Part shown: one piece after another, positions 32,052 to 42,126 of the stretch
Numbering within the stretch: the stretch's first letter is position 1
Layout of the letters: the number at the start of each line of letters is the position of its first letter
From: Planctomycetota bacterium
GTDB lineage: Bacteria; Planctomycetota; Planctomycetia; Planctomycetales; Planctomycetaceae
Length of the DNA stretch: 64,000 bases
Direction: 5' to 3'
Assembly: GCA_016872645.1 (NCBI GenBank)
Contig: VGZH01000012.1
Location: forward strand, 1-64,000
Notes under the pieces: generated by a model
What the model was told of the DNA's origin: nothing
Databases searched by the model: none
Seen by the model: the letters and a program-made list of their open reading frames with translations, nothing else
Translations under genes and position numbers: made by a program

Positions 32052-34328
32052 CTATTTCTGCTTCAGCTTCTCTTCGATCTTTTCAATCAATTTCGCGTCG
32101 GGTGTCTTGTCCGCCTTCGCATCCTTGAGTGCCTTCTGCCAATTCTCGATCGCCTTATCCTTCTGACCTAGTGCATGCTGGCAGTCACCGAGATGGTCAA
32201 AGATCGTCGCATCGGTACCGCGCGGAGTTTGAACGGCCTTCTCCAAGAACGGGATCGCTTCCGCCGGCTTGCCGAGCTTGAACAGAACCCAGCCCATGCT
32301 GTCTTGATAGGCGGAGTTGTCCGGTTCAGCTTTAAGCGCCTTTTCGATCATGCCGCGAGCTTTCTCCAGGTTCTTGCCTTGGTCGGCGTAGAGGTAGCCG
32401 AGGTCGTTGTTGACCGAAGGATCATCCGGGGCTTCGACGAGCACTTTTTCCAAGATTTCTTCCCCTTTGCGGATGTCACCCTTCTGCACGTAGATGTTGG
32501 AAAGGCTGAACTGGCACTGCCGCGAGAGTCGATGGCCGGGGTTCTTCTCGATGAATTTCTCGAACAATGGCACCGCTTGGTCCCACTGGTGCGCGTGATA
32601 GTGAATCCACGCCTCTTGGAAGAGGAACAACGGGTTGTCATCGCCGGCGAGCTTGCGACCTTCACCGATCGCGGCCAACGCGCCAGCGGTGTCTCCCGCC
32701 ATTTCGCGTGCTTGAGTTTGCAAGAACCAGAATGCCGCGCGATTGTTCTTCAGCGACGGTTCGTTGATCGCGTCGTCGAGGACTTTGACCGCCTCAGAAA
32801 ACTTACGAGCTTCCAAAAGCATTCGCGCGAGTTCGTCGTACAAGTTGGCAGCTCGGTCGCGGCGAAGTTTGATCCCCAGGCGATAGAACTTTTCGGCGGG
32901 ATCGTACTGCTTGTTCTGTGTCGCGATCTTGGCGAGCAACACGCTGCTCGCGAAATCGAGCTTGGGTGAATCTCCCTCGGATTGCTTCGTGCCGACTTCC
33001 AGCAGTCCGGCCACCAGTTTTTCGTCCGCGCCAACGGCTTGCAGTTCTCGTTCAAGATCCTCTGCGGCCTTCTCCAGTTCCGCTTCACGCGCGAATGCCT
33101 GTGACAGTGCTTGCAGCAGTTCGGCCGGCTTATTCTGCCGGCGGTACAAGGCCGCGAGTCCGATGTACCCCTCGATTCCCTTCTCGCGTTCAAGCGTCTT
33201 CTTGAAACGCGACTCCGCATCGTCAAAGCGATTCGCGTCGACGTACTGCCGCGCCAAAAAGAACTGCAGCGTCTGATTGTGCGGATCCTTCTCGGCAAGC
33301 TGCTCCAGTCGCGGGAGCAGATCGTCCGACTTGCCTTGGACCTTGAGGATATCGGCGAGCAGTTGATACGCCGCTTTCCCTTTCGATTGCAGTTGCGCGT
33401 CAAAGTAGGTCTGCAAATATTCAAGCGATTTGTCAGGCCGCTCGGTCATCAAATAGGCCTGCGCGAGACTGAAGCTGATGTTCCCTGGCTTTGTCTTCTT
33501 CGCAGAGGCAGCACGTTCCAGCGCGACGATCGCCCGGTCTGGCCGTTTGGCGTCGAGGAAGACCTGGCCGATCGCCTCGTAGGTCGTCCGCTGATGTTTC
33601 TCAAGTTCCGATTTCATCTGGAAGTCGAGGTGAAATTTCTCCGGGTTAGTCTTGGCATCGAAGACGACTTCAAAGGCATCGGCGGATTTTTCAATCTGGC
33701 TGGTAATGAGGTACAGAAAAGCGAGATCGCGCATGATCGCCACGTACTGCCCGGACAACTTGTCGAGCTTGGTCGACCGTGAGGCTTGCTCGATCAGCCG
33801 AATCGCTTCGGGGACTTTGTCTTTGGTCGCCAGATTGATCCCGACTCGTTGCAACAACAGAAAGTCGTCGGGCATGAGTTCGATCGCTTTCAAGGCATAG
33901 TTCATGGCCTTGTCGGCCTCGTTGAGTCCGAACGCCAACGGGATCAATGCCCGATAAACTTCGGCGGCACCGGGATCGATCTGCACGGCCTTTTCGTAGG
34001 CTTCGAGAGCGGCTTTGAATTCCTCACGCTGTTCGAGGAACCGGCCCTTCATGAACCAGCCCATCGCATCAATACGCTTTTGACCTTCGGCTCCCCGTTC
34101 CCGAGCCGGCTTGAGTTGCTCTGGCAGACTTGGCGGTTCGGAAACGTCGAATCGAGATTCGCTGCGACGCGGAATTCGATATGAGGGATCTGTTGGAGAT
34201 ACGGAGTCCTGTGCCAGCCGCCGGGAGGCCGACGCAGAGGAACTACACAGGAGCATCGCGCTCAAGGCGATGCTCAATACAAAGCCGATCCATCGTGCAA
34301 GACCGATCCTTCGTGGCGATTGTGTCAT
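32052..34328 (-). CDS. Secreted TPR-repeat protein
   Basis: 758 aa from MTQSPRRIG. N-terminal signal/anchor (WIGFVLSIALSAMLLCSSSASA), then many tetratricopeptide repeats (for example KAALEAYEKAVQIDPGAAEVYRALIPLA, KAMNYALKAIELMPDDFLLL, ARGMIEKALKAEPDNSAYQDSMGWVLFKLGKPAEAIPFLEKAV). Probably a periplasmic scaffold or outer-membrane assembly factor. Last or separate gene after yebC. Confidence 0.82.
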   Translation of the reverse strand: MTQSPRRIGLARWIGFVLSIALSAMLLCSSSASASRRLAQDSVSPTDPSYRIPRRSESRFDVSEPPSLPEQLKPARERGAEGQKRIDAMGWFMKGRFLEQREEFKAALEAYEKAVQIDPGAAEVYRALIPLAFGLNEADKAMNYALKAIELMPDDFLLLQRVGINLATKDKVPEAIRLIEQASRSTKLDKLSGQYVAIMRDLAFLYLITSQIEKSADAFEVVFDAKTNPEKFHLDFQMKSELEKHQRTTYEAIGQVFLDAKRPDRAIVALERAASAKKTKPGNISFSLAQAYLMTERPDKSLEYLQTYFDAQLQSKGKAAYQLLADILKVQGKSDDLLPRLEQLAEKDPHNQTLQFFLARQYVDANRFDDAESRFKKTLEREKGIEGYIGLAALYRRQNKPAELLQALSQAFAREAELEKAAEDLERELQAVGADEKLVAGLLEVGTKQSEGDSPKLDFASSVLLAKIATQNKQYDPAEKFYRLGIKLRRDRAANLYDELARMLLEARKFSEAVKVLDDAINEPSLKNNRAAFWFLQTQAREMAGDTAGALAAIGEGRKLAGDDNPLFLFQEAWIHYHAHQWDQAVPLFEKFIEKNPGHRLSRQCQFSLSNIYVQKGDIRKGEEILEKVLVEAPDDPSVNNDLGYLYADQGKNLEKARGMIEKALKAEPDNSAYQDSMGWVLFKLGKPAEAIPFLEKAVQTPRGTDATIFDHLGDCQHALGQKDKAIENWQKALKDAKADKTPDAKLIEKIEEKLKQK

Positions 34329-34514
34329 GACCTGCTCTTCCCTGGGTGGCGACGAAATTCCGAGCGTGACCCTCACGCGAACTCGCACGACAAATGATAG
34401 CGAGCGACCGGATTCCGACCAAACCTCGTTTTCAGGCGTCGCGTGTGCGTCTTACTTTCAACAACCGCCCTTTTTGTCGCGAGACCTGTCCACCAGAATC
34501 CGAACGGATGCCCA

Positions 34515-35366
34515 TCAGCGAGGCTTCTTCTTTTTCGCTGTGCTTGGCTTTGGCTTTGCCTTTGCCTTTGCTGCGGACTTCGCGACAGGCTTGGCTGCGG
34601 CCTTGGACTTCGATGCCGCCGGCTTCTTCGCAGCGGGGGCGGCCTTCGCCTTCTTCGCGGTGCGCAATACCGCTTCGACCCGAGTCAGCATGTCGTCGAG
34701 ATCAAATCCTTCTTCCGGCGGCTTCGTCTTGGCGAAAATCTGAGTCAGGCGATCGTCGAGCGCAAGGCAGCGGCCGTACTCGCAGAAAATGGCGGTATCG
34801 GCCTTCATCACCGCAGACTTCAAAAACTCGGCGACTTCCACGGTTGAAGAATGGGGAGGAGCCAGTCCTAGCCAGACTGCGGTGTCGCGCAGTCGATCGT
34901 CCACCGGTACCATGTGTGCGCCGAGCGACTTTTGCAACGTGTAGAGCTGGATGAACGAACTGAGAAAGCGAATCTTCTGCAACTGCTTTTCGGCGAGCTC
35001 CATAGTCTTGCGGCGCAGCGGCTCAAAGTCGAAATCGAAATTAATTTCAAACACGTATTGCAGGATGGATCGCACGCGAGCCGCGCGAGCATCCGGTTCG
35101 GACATTCCTTCGAAGCACTCGGCCAATTCGGCAAACGTGCTGACACGGATTTCGTTGTAGTCGTGGAACGACTCGTGCAACCGTTCAAATGCGGCATCAG
35201 CTTGCTCGTTCGTCGCATTCTCCAGACAAACGGCGTACAGCATCGTTTCCAGCACCGCCTTGTCCTTTTTGTGGCTGGCGGGCTTGTAGTGCTTCTTCAA
35301 CAGCGCGACGAGCTTCTTGCAAAGAGAATGCAGGTCGGACGCTTTGGTCTTCTTAACGACGGCCAT
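34515..35366 (-). CDS. HhH-GPD (endonuclease III-like) protein with histone-like tail
   Basis: 283 aa from MAVVKKTK. Residues ~8-190 resemble an endonuclease III fold: KDKAVLETMLYAVCLENAT, FAELAECFEGMSEPDARAARVRSILQYVF, and VPVDDRLRDTAVWLGL, aligning with the VDTHVxRVxxRLGL segment that holds the catalytic Asp. The LPGVGxKTA hairpin is degenerate and no Fe-S cysteines are present. The last ~60 residues are a Lys/Ala/Pro tail like histone H1. It follows rbfA in the nusA operon direction. DNA-binding is likely; glycosylase activity uncertain. Confidence 0.55.
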   Translation of the reverse strand: MAVVKKTKASDLHSLCKKLVALLKKHYKPASHKKDKAVLETMLYAVCLENATNEQADAAFERLHESFHDYNEIRVSTFAELAECFEGMSEPDARAARVRSILQYVFEINFDFDFEPLRRKTMELAEKQLQKIRFLSSFIQLYTLQKSLGAHMVPVDDRLRDTAVWLGLAPPHSSTVEVAEFLKSAVMKADTAIFCEYGRCLALDDRLTQIFAKTKPPEEGFDLDDMLTRVEAVLRTAKKAKAAPAAKKPAASKSKAAAKPVAKSAAKAKAKPKPSTAKKKKPR

Positions 35367-35445
35367 GAGCAACGTGCCTGTGGGTTCGGTGTGATCGGAA
35401 ATGGAGAATTGCAAAACGAGGTTGATCGGTCGAACTCAACGCGAG

Positions 35446-35907
35446 TCATCCGTTCGGAGGGGCCTCTTCGTCTGCAGCCTCATCTTCAGGTTCATCTTCA
35501 TTATTGTTGGTATCTGCCTCGTCATTGGCTGAATCGGTATCGTCGTCCTCGATCTTGATTGACGTCCCCTCTGCTTCCAGGAAGCTCTGCGACGTAGCGG
35601 TCAGGTGATCGAGCCAGTTCGGTTCCAAGACAAATTTGAGGATCGGGGTGTATCGAGTTTCCAGGCGCTCCGCGATTTTCGATTGAAGAAATCCACGTGA
35701 CGACTCGAGACCATGCAGCGTGAGTGACTGAACTTTCGCGTCGCCACGCACACCGACTCGCACTTTGCAGGCTTTGAGGTCATCCGTCGTCTCGACATTC
35801 AGGATCGTCACATTCTTCACGCGCGGATCACGCAGCTCAAACAAGATCGCAGAGCTGAGCGCTTCCAAAATGGCTCGGTTCACTTTGGCAATCCGACGTG
35901 AGGGCAT
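35446..35907 (-). CDS. rbfA: 30S ribosome-binding factor A
   Basis: 153 aa from [12 protein letters not shown]-like RbfA core: [44 protein letters not shown] and [15 protein letters not shown]. The C-terminus is a long acidic tail ([19 protein letters not shown]). It acts in 16S rRNA 5'-end maturation. Downstream of infB, separated by an inverted heptad repeat. Confidence 0.9.
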   Translation of the reverse strand: MPSRRIAKVNRAILEALSSAILFELRDPRVKNVTILNVETTDDLKACKVRVGVRGDAKVQSLTLHGLESSRGFLQSKIAERLETRYTPILKFVLEPNWLDHLTATSQSFLEAEGTSIKIEDDDTDSANDEADTNNNEDEPEDEAADEEAPPNG

Positions 35908-35916
35908 GGGGGACAG

Positions 35917-35993
35917 TCCGAAACTCAAAATCCGAAACCCGAATTGGAAACCTCCGATTCCCGAAATTCGGGTTTCGAGTTTCGGGCTTCGGA
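35917..35993. repeat. Inverted 7-bp-phased repeat between infB and rbfA
   Basis: Eleven consecutive 7-mers: TCCGAAA, CTCAAAA, TCCGAAA, CCCGAAT, TGGAAAC, CTCCGAT, TCCCGAA, ATTCGGG, TTTCGAG, TTTCGGG, CTTCGGA. The second half is the inverted complement of the first, so the mRNA folds into a long hairpin. Confidence 0.85.
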
Positions 35994-35998
35994 CTTGA

Positions 35999-38788
35999 TC
36001 AGTCGATTGTTCGTTTCACTTCCTCAATGCGATACGCCTCCAGCAGGTCTCCTTCTTTGACGTCGTTGAAGTTTTCCAATCGGATACCACACTCCATCCC
36101 TTCGCGGACTTCCTTCGCGTCGTCTTTGACGCGTTTCAGAGACGCGAGGGGGTAATCGTTGAGAACCTTTTGGTCGCGAATCAGTCGTACGCGGTTGTTG
36201 CGCTCAATGGTACCGCTCAGAACTCGACAGCCAGCGACTGTGCCAACTTTGCTGATCGCAAACGTTTGCAAGACAATCGCGCGGCCGGTCGAAACTTGCT
36301 TCTTCTCGGGGGTGAGCAGCCCTTCCAGCGACAGCTTGATCTCGTCGGTGACCTGATAAATGATCTGATACCGTCGAATGTCGACCCCCTCTTTTTCGGC
36401 AAGTTGAACGGCTCGATCTTCGGCGATGACGTGGAAGGCGACGATGATCGCGCCTGATGCGCTGGCCAAGTATACATCGCTTTCGTTGACGCCGCCGACC
36501 GCTGCATGCAGCAAATTGATCTTCACTTCCGGGTGAGCAAATTTTCCGAGTTCGTGCTTCAGGGCCTCGATCGAGCCGGGTGTGTCAGCCTTGATGATGA
36601 GCGGCAGTTCTCGGACTGCTCCACCCTGAACCGCGACGAGGATGTCCTCCATCGTTCGTTTGCGTCCGCGAGTCGACAGCGTTTGCGCACGACCACGTTG
36701 CTGGCGGATCTCAGCGATTTCGCGGGCGGCATCGAGGTCGTCCATCACAAAGAACTGGTCGCCCGCGTTCGGGACAAGGTCGAGTCCGGCGACTCGAATC
36801 GGTGTCGACGGCGGAGCTTCGGTGATCTCTTCGTCATGCTCGTTGTACATCGCGCGGATGTTGCCGTGTGATCCACCGCACAGCAGGATGTCGCCGACGC
36901 GCAGCGTTCCGTTCTGAACCATCATCAATGCGATCGGTCCGCGCCCTTCGTCGCGGAATGCTTCGATGCACACACCGACCGCCGAGCGATTCGGGTTGGC
37001 TTTAAGTTCATGGACCTCTGCCGTCAGCAGTAAAAGCTCCAACAATTGGTCGATGCCCGTTCCAGTGAGTCCGGACGTGCGGACCATTTCGATGTCGCCG
37101 CCCCATTCCTGCACGAGCACGCCATGCGTCGCGAGATCGCTGAGAACTCGCTGTTCATTGCGGTCAGGCAAATCAATCTTGTTGAGTGCGACGACAATCG
37201 TCGCATTTGCAGCCTTCGCGTGCGCGATGCATTCAATAGTCTGCGGCATGACGCCATCGTTGGCCGCGACCACGAGCACAATGATGTCGGTGCAGTTGGC
37301 TCCGCGAGCACGCATCTCGCCGAACGCCGCGTGGCCCGGAGTGTCGACGAATGTAATTTTGTGGCCGTTGTGATCGATCTGGTAGGCGCGAACGTGCTGG
37401 GTGATACCGCCCGCTTCGCCCGCAGCGACGTTGGTCGACCGAATCTTGTCCAGCAGCGTCGTCTTGCCGTGGTCGACGTGACCCAGGATCGTGACGATCG
37501 GTGGCCGAGTGACCAAGCTTTCGGCCGGATCGGCGGCCAACAACGCATCCTGCAATTCTTCTTCGAGGTCTTTCTCGCGAAGGATGGTCAATTCGACGCC
37601 GACTTCCATCGCCAGTTCGAGCGCGAGTTCTTCGTCGATCGTGTCATTGATTTGGAGCATCTTGCCCTGCTTGAACAAGATGCTCATGAACGTTTTGACC
37701 GGCCGTCCCATCGCCTCGGATAATGTGCGCAGAGAAATCGGCACTTCAACCTCGGCATGAGTTTTCAGCTCCGGCTGTCCGGCCATCTTCGAGCGATACG
37801 TCTTGATGTTGCGACGACGGCGTGCAACTTCTTCGTCTTCCGTGGTGACGTCGACTCGCGAGTGTCGCTGCTTACGGCGTTCGTCGCGTGATTCCATTAA
37901 GCCGCCGGGATGCGCCTTGCCACCCTTACCGGAAATAATTTTCTTGTCGCCATCGTCGTCGATGACCTGGCCACGTTTTTTAGAACCACCACTGGCGGGA
38001 TGTCCCTTGTCCCCTTTCACCACTTGGCTCACTCGACCCGCCAAGGGGCCCGCCGAGTCGAAGTTTTCAGCCGTAATCTTGATGTCGGGCCGCTGAGCCT
38101 TACCTTCATCTTTCTTCGATTTGACGACCGGAGCATCCGGAATTGCGGCCAATTGTGGGAGATTCGGTTTGCTTTTCCGAACGGTTCCCGTCGCCCGCAT
38201 GTCACCCGTCGAACCGATCGGCCGCATCTCGCGCGTCCGTGCCGTCGCACCGTGCGGACCAATGTAGTCTTCGCGCCGCAACGCCGATTTTCCGTCGTCG
38301 GGAGATTCCGAAAGATCGGTCGGTGGTTGGTCTGTTTGCGCTGCCGCAGTGTCAGTCGGCAACGTGGGGGCGGACACCTCCTGAGAAGCAACGGCGGACA
38401 CGTCGGCACTACGTGGTTTTTCCGGTTCGGCGGTGTGAGCGGGCTCCGCTGGCGGCAACTCCGGTTCGCGGGCGGGTTTCGCCGGCCGGGAGATGGGAGC
38501 CATCGTCCGAACGGGCATCGACTTTCGTGCCTTGACCGCGACATCGGTCACGACGTCATCGCGAGTGATTGCCTTCTTTTCCGGTGCGGGTTTTGCCGTC
38601 TTAGTCTTGAGATATTCCAACACGACGTCGCGCTCGGCCGGCGAGATGCTCGCTAGCGCCGACGCTTTGACGGGGATCCCAGCATCGTTGGCATGCTGGA
38701 TCAGGACTTTGCTGTCCATCCCCAATTCTTTCGCCAAGGCGAAGATTCGAACCTTGAGCGTTTTGTCCTCGGCCAGTTGTTCGGTCAA
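35999..38788 (-). CDS. infB: Translation initiation factor IF-2
   Basis: 929 aa from a TTG start ([23 protein letters not shown]) with GAGGA 6 nt upstream; the ORF-track start lies further upstream in the intercistronic hairpin. The IF2_N domain, a Pro/Ala/Lys-rich linker, then the G domain: G1 [10 protein letters not shown]3 DTPGHAAF, G4 NKID. C-terminal IF-2 domains follow. A 10-bp GC-rich hairpin (38828-38851) separates it from nusA. Confidence 0.95.
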   Translation of the reverse strand: MTEQLAEDKTLKVRIFALAKELGMDSKVLIQHANDAGIPVKASALASISPAERDVVLEYLKTKTAKPAPEKKAITRDDVVTDVAVKARKSMPVRTMAPISRPAKPAREPELPPAEPAHTAEPEKPRSADVSAVASQEVSAPTLPTDTAAAQTDQPPTDLSESPDDGKSALRREDYIGPHGATARTREMRPIGSTGDMRATGTVRKSKPNLPQLAAIPDAPVVKSKKDEGKAQRPDIKITAENFDSAGPLAGRVSQVVKGDKGHPASGGSKKRGQVIDDDGDKKIISGKGGKAHPGGLMESRDERRKQRHSRVDVTTEDEEVARRRRNIKTYRSKMAGQPELKTHAEVEVPISLRTLSEAMGRPVKTFMSILFKQGKMLQINDTIDEELALELAMEVGVELTILREKDLEEELQDALLAADPAESLVTRPPIVTILGHVDHGKTTLLDKIRSTNVAAGEAGGITQHVRAYQIDHNGHKITFVDTPGHAAFGEMRARGANCTDIIVLVVAANDGVMPQTIECIAHAKAANATIVVALNKIDLPDRNEQRVLSDLATHGVLVQEWGGDIEMVRTSGLTGTGIDQLLELLLLTAEVHELKANPNRSAVGVCIEAFRDEGRGPIALMMVQNGTLRVGDILLCGGSHGNIRAMYNEHDEEITEAPPSTPIRVAGLDLVPNAGDQFFVMDDLDAAREIAEIRQQRGRAQTLSTRGRKRTMEDILVAVQGGAVRELPLIIKADTPGSIEALKHELGKFAHPEVKINLLHAAVGGVNESDVYLASASGAIIVAFHVIAEDRAVQLAEKEGVDIRRYQIIYQVTDEIKLSLEGLLTPEKKQVSTGRAIVLQTFAISKVGTVAGCRVLSGTIERNNRVRLIRDQKVLNDYPLASLKRVKDDAKEVREGMECGIRLENFNDVKEGDLLEAYRIEEVKRTID

Positions 38789-38887
38789 AGGATTCCTCGG
38801 TGTTGGAAAGACGAAGGACACGCAGCCTCGCGCGAGACGTCTCTCGCGCGAAACGGCGATCAAACAGATTGTGCCCCGGACGCTTCA

Positions 38888-40261
38888 TTATTCAGCGGCC
38901 TGAGCGGGAGGTTCAGATTCTGGATTGGTAGGTGGTTCGGTTTCCGAAGCGGCAGGTGCGGACTCCGCCTCCGCCGCTGCTTCGGCTGCGGGAGCGCCTT
39001 CATCCAATGGTGGCGAGCCATCCTTCGGAGGTGTTTCCGCCGCGGAGCGCGCGTCAATTTCTCTTTGCAGTTTTATTTCCGCTTTGCGACGGTTGTCTTC
39101 GATTTCTTGTTTTTCGCTTTCAACGTCAGCGTGGGCGACGATCTCTTCGACCTGCTCCGAATTCAACCCGCTCATTTCTTCCAACTGGTCCGGCTCAATG
39201 ACCGATAAGTCATAGAAGCTAAAGAAACCTTGAGACACCAAACTCTCGGCCAATTCTTCGGTGATGTGCGGTACTTGCGAGAATGCGGCGACCGACTTTT
39301 CGAGCTGCTCATTCAATTCGTCACGAGTCATCACCTCGATATCCCAGCCGACGAGCTTCGAGGCCAACCGCACGTTTTGTCCGCGTTTGCCAATCGCTAG
39401 CGAGAGCTGATCTTCTCGCACCAGCACAATCACGCGGCCGAGCATCGGGCAAAGAATCACATCTTCGACTTCCGCGGGCTGCATCGCGTTCGGCACGAGC
39501 ACCTGTAACGAGTCGTTCCAACGCACGATGTCGATTCGCTCACCCGCTAACTCATCGACAATGTTCTTAATGCGAGCTCCGCGGACACCGACACAGGCGC
39601 CGACACAATCGATCTTCGTGTCGGAACAAGACACCGCGACCTTTGAGCGGTAACCCGCCTCGCGAGCGAGCGAACGAACTTCGATGATCCCCTCTGCGAC
39701 TTCCGGGATTTCCGTCTTGAAGAGTTCCAGCACGAGATCGGGATGCGTCCGCGACAAAATGATCTTAACGCGACTGCCGGCTTTGCGAACCTCGATCACG
39801 ACGGCTCGAATCCGCTCGCTGATGCGATGCGATTCACCCGGAATCTGTTCGCTCTTTGGCAGAAATCCGTCGATCTTGCCAAGTGCTACGAGTGCCGATC
39901 CACCTTCAAATCGAGTGATCGTGCCCGTGACAAGTTGGCCTTTCAGATCTTCGTACTCGTCGAAAATGGAATCTCGCTCCGCTTCGCGGATGCGCTGCAT
40001 CAGCACTTGTTTAGCGGTCTGCGACGAAATGCGCCCCAGAATCTCTCCCAGCATGTCCGGTTCAATTTCCTTACCGTTACACAGCACGGTGGGTTTGCCG
40101 CTGACCGGATCAATGGCGACCGTGACCTCAAAGTCTTCGCCATAATGCTTCTTCGCCGCCGACAACACCGCCTGTTCCAGAGCCTCGAAGACAATGGACT
40201 TGTCGATATTCCGGTCGCGATGCAGCGCATCGACGAATCGTAGGACGTCCGCCCCGTTCAT
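38888..40261 (-). CDS. nusA: Transcription termination/antitermination factor NusA
   Basis: 457 aa from MNGADVLRF, with AAAGGAACAGC directly ahead. NusA N-terminal domain, S1 domain ([21 protein letters not shown]), and KH domains ([18 protein letters not shown] and [18 protein letters not shown]). An Ala/Glu-rich tail ends the protein. The 577-aa ORF-track version adds 120 residues translated from the untranslated leader and is rejected. rimP is not upstream. Confidence 0.95.
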   Translation of the reverse strand: MNGADVLRFVDALHRDRNIDKSIVFEALEQAVLSAAKKHYGEDFEVTVAIDPVSGKPTVLCNGKEIEPDMLGEILGRISSQTAKQVLMQRIREAERDSIFDEYEDLKGQLVTGTITRFEGGSALVALGKIDGFLPKSEQIPGESHRISERIRAVVIEVRKAGSRVKIILSRTHPDLVLELFKTEIPEVAEGIIEVRSLAREAGYRSKVAVSCSDTKIDCVGACVGVRGARIKNIVDELAGERIDIVRWNDSLQVLVPNAMQPAEVEDVILCPMLGRVIVLVREDQLSLAIGKRGQNVRLASKLVGWDIEVMTRDELNEQLEKSVAAFSQVPHITEELAESLVSQGFFSFYDLSVIEPDQLEEMSGLNSEQVEEIVAHADVESEKQEIEDNRRKAEIKLQREIDARSAAETPPKDGSPPLDEGAPAAEAAAEAESAPAASETEPPTNPESEPPAQAAE

Positions 40262-40497
40262 GCTGTTCCTTTCGCCGCGATCGTCGTCCTGTTTGTCGGC
40301 ACGACGCTCTTTTCCCACGCGACGTTTCGTACCGCCATCCGATCCACGTTGTTTTGGTGGAGTCGCACGACGTTTCCTCTCCGGGTGGTCACCAGCGCCG
40401 TTCTTGTCATTCAATTCACTTTGGTCAATCAGGTCTTGCTCCGCAGTGACCGATTGAAATGGCCACTTTGGAATCAGACTTCGCACGGTCCCGAAAC

Positions 40498-40522
40498 AAA
40501 AAAAGCGGGCACGAGACCCACT
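40498..40522 (-). terminator. Terminator inside the nusA leader (attenuator candidate)
   Basis: On the minus strand AGTGGG-TCTCGTG-CCCGCT forms a 6-bp stem followed by a T-run, about 230 nt before the nusA ATG and 225 nt after the predicted transcription start. Confidence 0.6.
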
Positions 40523-40529
40523 TCTCTCA

Positions 40530-40551
40530 CCGTTGCCGCGAGCGACAACGG
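40530..40551 (-). promoter_or_regulatory. Strong leader hairpin upstream of nusA terminator
   Basis: CCGTTGTCGC-TC-GCGGCAACGG pairs along about 9 bp, just ahead of the leader terminator; it may pause polymerase or compete with an antiterminator. Confidence 0.5.
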
Positions 40552-40754
40552 ACTCAGCCACGAAGGCCAGCCATCGAAAGACGAAGCCAAGAAACCCTGG
40601 CGAACGTCCCTGAACCGACACGTTAATTCATCGACGACCTCACGCGAAATCACGCGGTGCTGCCAAAATCCAGAACAGTGTCGAGGTGTCCAAAGTCGCT
40701 TGCGAGACGACCTTCGACGGCCTAAACGCCCCCATCCTGCTGAGCGGGACAAGG

Positions 40755-40783
40755 ACATTACTTTTGACCACTCACAGTGTCAA
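40755..40783 (-). promoter_or_regulatory. Promoter of nusA-infB-rbfA (TTGACA-17-TAATGT)
   Basis: Perfect -35 hexamer, 17-bp spacing and a TAATGT -10 on the minus strand. No other minus-strand gene starts before nusA. Confidence 0.65.
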
Positions 40784-40830
40784 GGAGCACACCGCAGCCT
40801 CGCCCGTTTGATCGCATTTAGTTCGTAGCT

Positions 40831-40854
40831 TTCTCCCTTTGGGAGAAGCTGGCA
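40831..40854 (-). terminator. Possible terminator of transaldolase gene
   Basis: AGCTTCTCCC-AAA-GGGAGAAAGCT forms a stem on the minus strand, about 130 nt past the stop. No T-run follows, so termination is uncertain. Confidence 0.35.
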
Positions 40855-40979
40855 GAACACCGAATACAGGATTCATCGTCGATCGAGTCACCGACATCAG
40901 GCCCCGCAACCAAGAGGGCAAACGACAGGATTACCACCTTTTCGTTGAATCGACCTTGGTCAGTTCGCCAGATCGATCT

Positions 40980-42035
40980 TCAGGCCTTCAGACTCTGACG
41001 CTTCTCCCCGATCAGCTTTAGTAACGCCTTGTGCGGGTCAGCGAATTTCTGAAGCCCCTCGGACATCAGCGTCTCTTCGAGATTCGTAAAATCGACCAAC
41101 CGGTCGATCTCGGCCATGACGTCGGCCGGCGGCAATTGATCGACACGGCGTGAAAAGATTTTTCCGGACATCGCCTGTACGGCGGCGTTTGTTGCAGGCG
41201 GATTCGTCTGAATGTCCGAACCCGCTAACGCAGCGACGTACTTGTCGGGCGAGTCGGCCGGGTCTTTCGTCCCAGTGCTTGCAAAGATGATCTCCTGCTT
41301 GAGCGGCAGTCGCTTCTCCGTCCACCAGCGTTCGTTCTCTTGCCAGATGCGTTGCACGTTCAAAAGTCCAACTTGCCCTTGCGCCGCCGGCGAAAGCTGC
41401 GAGACCTTCTGCTTCGTGTACACGTCGATCCGGCTGACGAAGATGCTGTAGACGGATTTGAAACTAGCGAGCGACTTCCGCCGCTGCGCCCCGCGCCACA
41501 CCGCCTCACGAGCCAGACGGTACTGCCGTTCCGAAAAGATCAACGTGACATTCAAAGTGATCCCGGTGGCCGTTAATTCTTCCAACGCTCCCAATCCTCC
41601 GGGGGTCGCGGGAACTTTGATCATCCGGTTCGTGTGTCCTGTCGACCATTTCTTCCCTAGTTCAACGTACCGTGCAATTTTGTCTGGCAAGCTGAGCGTG
41701 CATGCGGCATCCTCCAGCAGCGGGTCTAACTCAAACGACACGTATCCGTCGTTGCCGTGAGTCTCCGCCCAAACAGGGGCGAATACCTCTTGAGCACCGC
41801 GCACCAATTGATCGGTCACTTGCCATGCGACCGCCTCGTCATCGAGCCCTTGTTTCATCAGCAAGGCCAATCGGTCATCGAACCGGCCGGTCTTAATGAG
41901 GTCCGACACGATGATCGGATTCGACGTCGCTCCCGTCGCGCCCTGCTCGCGGTTTAGCCGCACCAAATCCGGGTCAATACTGTCGAGCCAGAGTTTCGTC
42001 CCTGAAGCGATTAACGATTGCAGCGGCGTAGACAT
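40980..42035 (-). CDS. tal: Transaldolase
   Basis: 351 aa from MSTPLQSL, with GGAG 8 nt upstream. TIM-barrel transaldolase of the longer TalB/Tal-Pgi type: [23 protein letters not shown], the Schiff-base Lys in [44 protein letters not shown]. It transfers dihydroxyacetone in the pentose phosphate pathway. Monocistronic. Confidence 0.92.
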   Translation of the reverse strand: MSTPLQSLIASGTKLWLDSIDPDLVRLNREQGATGATSNPIIVSDLIKTGRFDDRLALLMKQGLDDEAVAWQVTDQLVRGAQEVFAPVWAETHGNDGYVSFELDPLLEDAACTLSLPDKIARYVELGKKWSTGHTNRMIKVPATPGGLGALEELTATGITLNVTLIFSERQYRLAREAVWRGAQRRKSLASFKSVYSIFVSRIDVYTKQKVSQLSPAAQGQVGLLNVQRIWQENERWWTEKRLPLKQEIIFASTGTKDPADSPDKYVAALAGSDIQTNPPATNAAVQAMSGKIFSRRVDQLPPADVMAEIDRLVDFTNLEETLMSEGLQKFADPHKALLKLIGEKRQSLKA

Positions 42036-42126
42036 TACGAGTGCTCCATGAGCGTGGGCCAGACGAGACGAAAGAGTAATCGCCTCGCGAAGCACTCGCT
42101 ATGAAGCTCAAAGATCGCCACTTGAT

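Larger units (their letters stand above)
40262..40979. other. 718-base region upstream of nusA
   Basis: No convincing gene. It contains a near-consensus promoter (40755-40783), a ~490-nt nusA leader with a strong hairpin and a terminator, and a putative terminator for the transaldolase gene near 40831-40854. Confidence 0.6.

Noticed and set aside
40262-40621. 120-residue N-terminal extension of NusA
   Set aside because: Translated from the untranslated leader containing a terminator; real NusA starts at 40261 behind AAAGGAAC.
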